A stretch of 7,638 nucleotides of DNA, taken from BOG-908 sp964244695 (GTDB lineage Bacteria; Pseudomonadota; Alphaproteobacteria; Acetobacterales; Acetobacteraceae). Location of the stretch: positions 1 through 7,638 of the forward strand of contig CAXTJZ010000189.1 in the NCBI GenBank assembly GCA_964244695.1. Reading direction: 5' to 3'. The notes under the pieces were generated by a model. That model was not told where the DNA came from, searched no databases, and worked only from the letters and a program-made list of their open reading frames with translations. This document shows, in pieces, positions 1-4,971 of the stretch (its first letter is position 1; every line of letters begins with the position of its first letter). The translations under genes were made by a program, and so were the position numbers.

Positions 1-715
1 ACTGCCGCCCCGCGAAGGACAGCACCTGGTCCCTCAGCCGCGCCGCCCGCTGCGCGCCCCATCTCGCCCGCTCGATCTGCCGCTCCCGCCGCTCGCCCGC
101 GGTCTCCGCCTCCAGCCGCTCCAGGTTGGCCAGCACGATCGTCATCAGGTTGTTGAACTCGTGCGCCAGGCTGCTGGCCATCGAACCCAGCGTCTCCAGA
201 CGCTGGCTCTGCTGCATGATCGCCTCCGCCTCACGCCGGCGCGTCACGTCGAGCTGGCTGGCAAAAAAGTACACCAGCTCGCCCGACGTATCGAACACCG
301 GGCTGATGAACAGCGCGTTCCAGAAGCTGGAGCCGTGGCGACGGGAGTTCAGCAGTTCCAGGTGCACATCCTCCCGCGCCGCCAGCACACGGCGTATCTC
401 TGCCACCGTCGCGGGGTCGGTCAGCTCGCCCTGCAGGAAGCGGCAGTTACGTCCGATGATCTCCGCCTGGGAGTATCCCGTCAGCTGCTCGAACGCCTGG
501 TTGCAGAACACGATCGGGCAGTCCGGCTGCCCCGGATCGGTCAGGCACATGGGCATCCGGCTCATCTGCACGGCGGCGAAGAAGATGTCCGACCCGGCCT
601 GCGCGGCCCGCGCGGCAATCACGTTGCGCCCGCCCGTCGAGTGATGTCCAGGCTCCCCCAGGGTCACCCCGGAATCCACCTTGTAGCCCTGTCCGCCATC
701 CTGCCGATCAGCCAT
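1..715 (-). CDS. LOV-domain (blue-light) sensor histidine kinase, N-terminal part, cut by the window edge
   Basis: The ATG at 715-713 opens a frame that runs uninterrupted to the left edge (238 codons seen). Residues about 40-160 form a LOV-type PAS domain: N72 and F75 in FCNQAFEQLTGY, the photoactive motif GRNCRFLQG (88-96, adduct cysteine C91), the N133 strand, and Q154 in FFASQLDVT, the glutamine that relays the flavin signal in known LOV proteins. A coiled linker (about 158-178) leads to the H-box SLAHEFNNLMTIV with phospho-acceptor H185. The ATP-binding domain, and any C-terminal receiver, would lie beyond base 1. Known LOV kinases form a cysteine-flavin adduct in blue light, which alters autophosphorylation; this protein is predicted to be soluble, with no membrane segment or signal peptide in the visible part. 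It is divergent from a single-domain response regulator 110 bases away, a likely partner. The LOV call is very secure; the kinase call is strong although the catalytic domain is out of view. Confidence 0.93.
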   Translation of the reverse strand, partial: MADRQDGGQGYKVDSGVTLGEPGHHSTGGRNVIAARAAQAGSDIFFAAVQMSRMPMCLTDPGQPDCPIVFCNQAFEQLTGYSQAEIIGRNCRFLQGELTDPATVAEIRRVLAAREDVHLELLNSRRHGSSFWNALFISPVFDTSGELVYFFASQLDVTRRREAEAIMQQSQRLETLGSMASSLAHEFNNLMTIVLANLERLEAETAGERRERQIERARWGAQRAARLRDQVLSFAGRQ

Positions 716-756
716 GTCCGTCCGCACTCTTCCCCGACACACAGGGGCATTCTACC

Positions 757-769
757 CGATGCCGCATCG
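757..769. promoter_or_regulatory. Perfect inverted repeat in the divergent promoter region
   Basis: CGATGC, one base, then GCATCG form a perfect 6-1-6 inverted repeat in the gap between the kinase and the receiver gene. It lies just upstream of the candidate -35 element at 774 and could be an operator serving either gene. A match this short can occur by chance in GC-rich DNA, so this is only a candidate. Confidence 0.25.
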
Positions 770-773
770 CGTG

Positions 774-799
774 GGAACGAAGCGGCCCGCCGAACGGTT
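774..799 (+). promoter_or_regulatory. Candidate EcfG-type (general stress sigma factor) promoter for the response regulator gene
   Basis: GGAAC at 774-778 is followed 17 bases later by GGTT at 796-799. The alphaproteobacterial EcfG consensus is GGAAC, a spacer of 16-17 bases, then CGTT. The -35 half is exact and the -10 half differs in its first base. Transcription would begin about 15-20 bases before the ATG at 826, leaving room for the AGGA ribosome binding site near 812. The position is right for the plus-strand receiver gene and wrong for the kinase. Confidence 0.45.
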
Positions 800-825
800 A
801 GCTTGGTTGGACAGGATGGCGGCCC

Positions 826-1188
826 ATGTGCGTATTGCTTGTTGAGGACGAGCCCATGATCCGCGAGGTCATGTCCGAGACCCTGCAGGATGCAGGGTTC
901 GACGTGTATGAGGCGCCCAGCGGCGACAGCGCGCTCGAACTCCTGAACAACCCACCCAGGCAGTTCAGAATCCTGGTGACCGACTTCCACATGCCCGGCG
1001 TGGCAGACGGCGCTCAGGTGGCCGCCCGCATGCGCAGCCTCAACCCGGGCATTCCCGTCATCATCGCCACCGGCCGCCCGGAGGTCCTGCAGGCAAGCTG
1101 GCGCGAGGATTTCGGCTACAACCTGTTGAAGAAGCCCTATCTGCCCAGTCACCTCGTCAGGCTCGTGCACACCCTCCTTAGCCGCTAG
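826..1188 (+). CDS. Single-domain response regulator (CheY-like receiver)
   Basis: This 120-residue protein is a receiver domain with no output domain. The acidic pocket E7-D8-E9 (LLVEDEP), phospho-acceptor D53 in VTDFHMPG, switch threonine T82 in IIATGRP and the lysine before proline (K103 in LKKPY) are all present, so it should be phosphorylatable. There is no DNA-binding or enzymatic module, so it probably acts as a phosphate shuttle, a phosphate sink or by protein contact. The ATG at 826 has AGGA about ten bases upstream, and no earlier in-frame start fits. It is divergent from the LOV kinase, which is the obvious phosphodonor. That layout recalls the Caulobacter LovK/LovR pair, where a light-sensing kinase and a lone receiver tune the general stress response; the comparison is by analogy, because the H-box here is of the HEFNN type. 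A repeat unit begins 52 bases after the stop. Confidence 0.92.
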   Translation: MCVLLVEDEPMIREVMSETLQDAGFDVYEAPSGDSALELLNNPPRQFRILVTDFHMPGVADGAQVAARMRSLNPGIPVIIATGRPEVLQASWREDFGYNLLKKPYLPSHLVRLVHTLLSR

Positions 1189-1240
1189 CCGCAAGCCGGC
1201 GTTCAGCTTTTCCTCGGAAGCCGCAGGACAGGTCGGAGGC

Positions 1241-1292
1241 AGCAAGCAAGGCCTTCTTTTTTTGCAAAAAAGAAGCAAAAAACTTTTGCTCC
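1241..1292 (+). repeat. Interspersed A/T-hairpin repeat, single unit (copy A, CTTC/GAAG subtype)
   Basis: The unit has the order AAGCAAG, a hairpin (stem CTTCTTTTTT with AAAAAAGAAG, loop TGC, 1253-1275), then CAAAAAACTTTTGCTCC. The same order appears at five other places in the window. No inverted partner is present between here and the next gene, so this is a solo unit. It lies 52 bases downstream of the receiver stop and could act as a weak terminator, although the stem is A/T- rather than G/C-rich. Confidence 0.85.
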
Positions 1293-1437
1293 TTACGCCG
1301 CTGCCAACGCTCCAGGCCGCCCCGGCGCGCCCGCGCGATGACGTGCGCCCCCTTCCCGCTGTCTGCGGAAAAACTGTTCGCTCGGCCTTCACAGGTCGGT
1401 CCGTGGCAGGTTCGTGTAAAAAAATATCCGGGCACGT

Positions 1438-1447
1438 CGAAATTTCG
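1438..1447. promoter_or_regulatory. Palindrome CGAAATTTCG upstream of the xoxF-like gene
   Basis: This is a perfect 10-base palindrome in the A/T-richer part of the leader, about 105 bases before the chosen start codon. It could be an operator for the alcohol dehydrogenase operon. There is nothing further to support it in this window. Confidence 0.2.
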
Positions 1448-1552
1448 TAGCGTAATGTAAAAAGTCTGTTTACTGTCGGATCGTTCCGGTTGCGGTTTGT
1501 AAGTGCGGTTTTCATCCGTGCACAAGCCGCTCGTTTAGGGGTGGAGCTCTCA

Positions 1553-3487
1553 GTGCAAAACAGACAGCTGCTTTCGATCATCAAGGCCGGCGCTCCCGCC
1601 GCCAGGGCCGGGAGGAGGTTCGCGCTCGCCGCAAGCGTGGCCGCAACCTCCCTGCTGCCGCTGGCCGCTGCCGCGCAGACCGGCGTGCAGGCCGGCGCTT
1701 CATGGACCACCGCCGCCGGCACCGTGCAAGGCACGCGCTTCAGCGGCCTCACAGAAATCACCAACGGCAACGCCGCCTCCATGGTGGAGGAGTTCAACTT
1801 CCCCACCAACAACACCGCCACCCACCAGGGCAATCCGCTCGTGGTCGGCAGCGTGATGTACGTCGTCACACCGTTCCCCAACAAGCTGATGGCGATGGAC
1901 CTCGCACATCCCGGCACCACGCTGTGGACGTTCGATCCCGGCGCCAGCACGCTGGCGGAAGGCGTCGCCTGTTGTGACGTCGTCAACCGCGGCGCCGCCT
2001 ACGCGAACGGCCTAGTGATATACGGCGTGCTGGACGGCAACGTCGTCGCCGTCAACGCCACCACAGGCGCGCTCGCGTGGAAGACGCTGGTCGCCAACCC
2101 GTCCATCGGCGAGACTCTGACCGCCGCGCCCATCGTCGTCGGCAACAACGTCATCATCGGCAACGCCGGCGGCGAGCTGGGCGTGCGTGGCTGGGTGCAG
2201 GCGCTGAACGTGACCACCGGCAAGCAGGTGTGGAAAGCGTTTTCCACCGGCCCTGACAGCGACGTCCTGATCGGCCCGACCTTCAAGCCTTACTACGCCA
2301 AGGACCAGGGCAAGGATTTGGGCCAAACCTCCTGGCAGAACAGCCTTTGGCAGCAGGGCGGCTCCACCTCCTGGGGCTGGATGACGTACGACCCCGAACT
2401 GAACCTCGTCTATTACGGCACCGGCAACCCCGGCGTCTGGAACCCGGACATGCGTCCCGGCGACAACAAGTGGAGCAGCACGATCTTCGCCCGCAACCCG
2501 CAGACCGGCCAGGCCGTGTGGGCGTACCAGCTGACGCCGCACGACAACTGGGACTTCGACGCGGTGAACGAGAGCACCGTCATCGACATCCCGATCAACG
2601 GTGTCGCCCGCAAGGTCATCGTCCACTTCAACAAGAACGGCTTCGCCTACACGCTCGACCGCGCCACCGGCCAGCTGATCAACGCGCAGCCCTTCGGCCC
2701 CAACGTCACCTGGGCCACCGGCGTAAGCCTGACCACCGGCCTCGAACAGATACCGGCCGCCTCCTACATCCACACCGGTCAGACGCTGGCGAACAACTGC
2801 CCGTCCGCGCTCGGCCTGAAGGACTGGGAACCGTCCGCCTACTCGCCGACCACAGGCCTGTTCTACCTGCCGCTGCTCAACCTCTGCTCTTCGTACGAGC
2901 CGTTGCTGACGGAGTACATCGCCGGCACCCCGTTCCAGGGCATCGATCTCGGCATCTCTCCCGGTCCCGGCGGCTATCTCGGCGAAATGGTCGCCTGGAA
3001 CCCGATCACCAACCAGCGCGCCTGGAGCGTGCAGGAGCCGCTGCCGCTGTATGCGGGAACCCTGGCCACCGCAGGCAACGTGGTGTTCTACGGCACGCTG
3101 AGCGGCCTGTTTAAAGCGGTGGACGCCACCAACGGCCACGTGCTGTTCCAGACACAACTGGAATGCGGCATGGTCTCCAACCCGATGACCTTCACCGGTC
3201 CGGACGGCCACCAGCGCGTGGCGATCATGACGGGCGTGGGCTGGCTCGCCGGCGGGCTTAGCGGCGGCGAATGCCCGGGCGAGACGAACCTGCCAAATCC
3301 GGCAGTCGACGGCAGCAGCACGAGCCTGTCTACCGTGGCCAAAAGCCAGACCACGGAAGTAGCGGCATCGGCGCATGGCCCGGGCTACGCCTCGGCGGTC
3401 GCCGCCTATGCCAAGGCGCACGGGGCCGCCACAACGGCCACGCCTGCCGTCACCAGCGGCTACGTTCACGTCTTCAAGCTGCCTTGA
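1553..3487 (+). CDS. xoxF: PQQ-dependent alcohol dehydrogenase, XoxF-like, predicted lanthanide-dependent
   Basis: The 644-residue protein is an eight-bladed propeller quinoprotein that oxidises alcohols in the periplasm and passes electrons to cytochrome c. I chose GTG 1553 because GGGGTGGAG ends six bases before it; the frame is open back to a TTG at 1490 without a site of this quality. A signal peptide follows (arginines 21-22, hydrophobic stretch, AAA before Q42); the RRFAL stretch could also suit Tat export. Visible family residues are the vicinal disulfide C140-C141 (ACCDVVNRG), metal ligand E187 (GETLTAAP), metal ligand N292 (YGTGNPG), catalytic base D334 and extra aspartate D336 (HDNWDFDAVNE), and the disulfide pair C416/C445. 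D336 is the mark of lanthanide-using enzymes; calcium MxaF enzymes have alanine there. The next two genes encode its usual partners. Oddities are K361 where MxaF/XoxF have a PQQ-contacting arginine, and an Ala/Ser/Thr-rich stretch (570-634) before the last strand. Methanol, ethanol or another alcohol are all possible substrates. Confidence 0.93.
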   Translation: MQNRQLLSIIKAGAPAARAGRRFALAASVAATSLLPLAAAAQTGVQAGASWTTAAGTVQGTRFSGLTEITNGNAASMVEEFNFPTNNTATHQGNPLVVGSVMYVVTPFPNKLMAMDLAHPGTTLWTFDPGASTLAEGVACCDVVNRGAAYANGLVIYGVLDGNVVAVNATTGALAWKTLVANPSIGETLTAAPIVVGNNVIIGNAGGELGVRGWVQALNVTTGKQVWKAFSTGPDSDVLIGPTFKPYYAKDQGKDLGQTSWQNSLWQQGGSTSWGWMTYDPELNLVYYGTGNPGVWNPDMRPGDNKWSSTIFARNPQTGQAVWAYQLTPHDNWDFDAVNESTVIDIPINGVARKVIVHFNKNGFAYTLDRATGQLINAQPFGPNVTWATGVSLTTGLEQIPAASYIHTGQTLANNCPSALGLKDWEPSAYSPTTGLFYLPLLNLCSSYEPLLTEYIAGTPFQGIDLGISPGPGGYLGEMVAWNPITNQRAWSVQEPLPLYAGTLATAGNVVFYGTLSGLFKAVDATNGHVLFQTQLECGMVSNPMTFTGPDGHQRVAIMTGVGWLAGGLSGGECPGETNLPNPAVDGSSTSLSTVAKSQTTEVAASAHGPGYASAVAAYAKAHGAATTATPAVTSGYVHVFKLP

Positions 3488-3494
3488 GGCCATC

Positions 3495-4376
3495 ATGATG
3501 AAACGACGCACCATGAAACGGGCACGCCTCGCCGCCTGCCTGCTGCCCTTGGCCGCCGCCCTGCCCGTCGCCGCACACGCGGCGCCAGGCGAGGCGCCTG
3601 CCGGCAAACCGGAACTGCGTGTGTGCGCAGATCCGGCAAACCTGCCCTACTCGGACCAGAAGCAGGAGGGTTTCGAGAACAAGATCGCCACCCTGCTCGC
3701 CGCCGACCTGCACGAAGACCTGCACTACACCTGGGACCCGCAGCGCAAGACGTTCTTCCGCCGCACGCTGCTGGCCAACAAATGTGACGTGGTGATCAGC
3801 GTCCCCGCGATCATGCCGATCGCGGCCGTAACGAAGCCCACCTTCACGTCCAGCTACATGATCGTCCAGCGCAGCAACGATCCGCACCGCATCACCTCGC
3901 TGGACGATCCTTACCTGCGCGACGCCAAGATCGGCATACAGTCGGTAGGCCTGGAAGGGATAAACACCCCGCCAGGCATGGCGCTCGGACATCGCAACAT
4001 CGTCCAGCACATGCGCGCCTACCCGATGTGGGCGGACGACAGCGTGCAGAACCCGCAAGGCAAGATCGTCGACGCGGTGGCCAGCGGCGAGATCGACGTG
4101 GCCTTTGTCTGGGGTCCGTTCGCCGGCTACTTCGCCAAGCCCTACGGCGACAAGCTGCACCTCCAGGCGCTGACCGGTGACAGCAAGATGCCCGAGATCG
4201 CCTTCACCTACGCGATGGCGATGGGCGTGCGCAAAACCGACGTGGCGCTGCGTGACAGGCTGCAGGATGCGATGGACCGGCACGCGCCCGAAATCGCCGC
4301 CATCCTGCAGGACTACAACGTGCCACTTGCCCCGGTCTCCAAGCAGGCCGCCATCACGCAAACCCAAACGCATTGA
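3495..4376 (+). CDS. xoxJ: XoxJ/MoxJ-like periplasmic binding protein associated with quinoprotein dehydrogenase
   Basis: The 293-residue product has a signal peptide (MMKRRTMKRAR, hydrophobic core, AHA before A30) and a bilobal periplasmic substrate-binding fold. The mature start LRVCADPANLPYSD and GFENKIA, then the CDVVISVP strand (97-104), are typical of the quinoprotein-associated 'ABC transporter substrate-binding' family that includes MoxJ and XoxJ. No permease or ATPase accompanies it. In methanol dehydrogenase clusters this protein is thought to help mature or activate the dehydrogenase rather than feed a transporter. GAGG at 3486-3489, overlapping the xoxF stop codon, serves ATG 3495 or the adjacent ATG 3498; I took the first. 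The gap to xoxF is 7 bases and to the cytochrome gene 16, so the three should be co-transcribed. C44 and C97 could form a disulfide. Confidence 0.9.
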   Translation: MMKRRTMKRARLAACLLPLAAALPVAAHAAPGEAPAGKPELRVCADPANLPYSDQKQEGFENKIATLLAADLHEDLHYTWDPQRKTFFRRTLLANKCDVVISVPAIMPIAAVTKPTFTSSYMIVQRSNDPHRITSLDDPYLRDAKIGIQSVGLEGINTPPGMALGHRNIVQHMRAYPMWADDSVQNPQGKIVDAVASGEIDVAFVWGPFAGYFAKPYGDKLHLQALTGDSKMPEIAFTYAMAMGVRKTDVALRDRLQDAMDRHAPEIAAILQDYNVPLAPVSKQAAITQTQTH

Positions 4377-4392
4377 CTAGAGGAAACGCACG

Positions 4393-4812
4393 ATGCGCCT
4401 AAACAAACTTCTCGCCCAATCGGCAGCCCTCATGGCCGCCGCCGCGGTTGCCACGTCCGCCGTGGCCGCGCCCAAGACCCCGGTGACCACCGTCCCGGCC
4501 CCGACCTGCTACTCGACCGCCTCGCTGCGCCTTCCCTCGCTGGGCGCGGTCGGCGACGGACGCCGCGCCTACCTCGCGAACAACTGCGCCGGCTGTCACG
4601 GCGGCAACGGCGCCGGCGGCATGGGCCCAAACGTGCAGAATGCCAACGCCACGCTGGTCAACACCTTCATCGCCAACGGCTCGCCGTACGGGATGATCAG
4701 CTACGCCCAGTGCCTTACGCAGACCGACGCCAACAACCTGGCCGCTTACTTCGCCACTATCGGGACAACGTCCGAGCCGACCTGGAGCGATTGGTGGGAC
4801 GTTACGCCCTAA
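4393..4812 (+). CDS. xoxG: Small periplasmic cytochrome c, XoxG-like electron acceptor
   Basis: This is a 139-residue class I cytochrome c. A signal peptide (MRLNKLLAQ, Ala-rich core, cut near A26) precedes a single haem site, C65-A-G-C-H69, followed by GGNGAGGMGPN. Methionine M101 (YGMISYAQ) is the likely second haem ligand, and the helix DANNLAAYFATI closes the fold. The start has GAGGAAA seven bases upstream. As last gene of the dehydrogenase cluster it should take electrons from the PQQ enzyme and hand them to the terminal oxidase chain. The mature part is only about 113 residues, and it carries two extra cysteines, C39 and C107, that may form a disulfide bracing the haem domain. The end is Trp-rich (WSDWWDVTP). 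Homology to characterised XoxG is judged from context as much as sequence. Confidence 0.87.
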   Translation: MRLNKLLAQSAALMAAAAVATSAVAAPKTPVTTVPAPTCYSTASLRLPSLGAVGDGRRAYLANNCAGCHGGNGAGGMGPNVQNANATLVNTFIANGSPYGMISYAQCLTQTDANNLAAYFATIGTTSEPTWSDWWDVTP

Positions 4813-4815
4813 TTA

Positions 4816-4971
4816 GGAAGCAAGACCTTCTTTTTTGAAGAAAAGAAGCAAAAAACTTTTGCTACCCCGCATTTTCAGCGCGCGCTTTTATCCGAGAGGA
4901 ACCGGACGCTACAAATGCGAGGGAGCAAAAGTTTTTTGCTTCTTTTTTTCAAAAAAGAAGGCCTTCTTTCC
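4816..4971. repeat. Composite inverted-repeat element between convergent genes (copies B1 and B2)
   Basis: Two 59-base arms face each other: 4816-4874 and, inverted, 4913-4971, matching at 53 of 59 positions by my hand alignment. They are separated by a 38-base spacer containing the palindrome AGCGCGCGCT (4877-4886). Each arm holds its own hairpin of the CTTC/GAAG subtype. The whole can fold as one long hairpin. It starts 3 bases after the cytochrome stop codon and its last base overlaps the ligase stop codon, filling the gap between convergent genes. A role as bidirectional terminator is plausible from position; a REP/BIME-like or MITE-like mobile origin is equally possible. No transposase is nearby. 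Confidence 0.9.

Larger units (their letters stand above)
1189..1552. other. Intergenic region between the receiver gene and the alcohol dehydrogenase operon
   Basis: This 364-base stretch has no credible gene. It holds one copy of the interspersed repeat (1241-1292), then GC-rich sequence, then a distinctly A/T-richer stretch from about 1370 to 1500 that should contain the promoter of the dehydrogenase operon. A perfect 10-base palindrome, CGAAATTTCG, lies at 1438-1447. I could not find a -35/-10 pair with good spacing. The only small plus-strand reading frame here starts inside the repeat and encodes an arginine/proline-rich nonsense-like peptide. Confidence 0.6.

Noticed and set aside
1262..1450. 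Small plus-strand frames that begin inside repeat units (1262, 4835 and 6576) with the shared start M-(K/Q)-K-R-(S/T)-K-K-L-L-L
   Set aside because: The common peptide is only the repeat read in one frame. After the repeat the frames diverge into Pro/Arg-rich sequence antisense to or outside real genes, with no ribosome binding sites.
1469..1501. TTTACT and TTTGTA as a sigma-70 promoter for the dehydrogenase operon
   Set aside because: The spacing is 21 bases and both boxes are poor matches, so it cannot be supported.
1490..1552. TTG at 1490 as the start of the dehydrogenase
   Set aside because: The extra 21 residues lie before a normal signal peptide and lack a binding site, while GTG 1553 has GGGGTGGAG at good spacing.
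664..1986. Minus-strand open frame of 440 residues spanning the receiver gene and the intergenic region
   Set aside because: It crosses a repeat, a promoter region and two real genes, shows no domain pattern, and is out of frame with the LOV kinase start it overlaps.
2012..3607. Long minus-strand open frame of 531 residues opposite the dehydrogenase gene
   Set aside because: It is the Gly/Arg/Ala-rich antisense shadow of the quinoprotein gene, which has clear catalytic motifs on the plus strand.
4898..4933. GGAAC in the spacer of element B as a second EcfG-type promoter
   Set aside because: The nearest downstream GTT is 28 bases away, far outside the 16-19 base range, and it would fire into the convergent ligase gene.
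4816..4971. A CRISPR array or insertion sequence at the composite repeats
   Set aside because: Units are inverted pairs rather than regularly spaced direct repeats, no cas or transposase gene is present, and no target-site duplication could be recognised.
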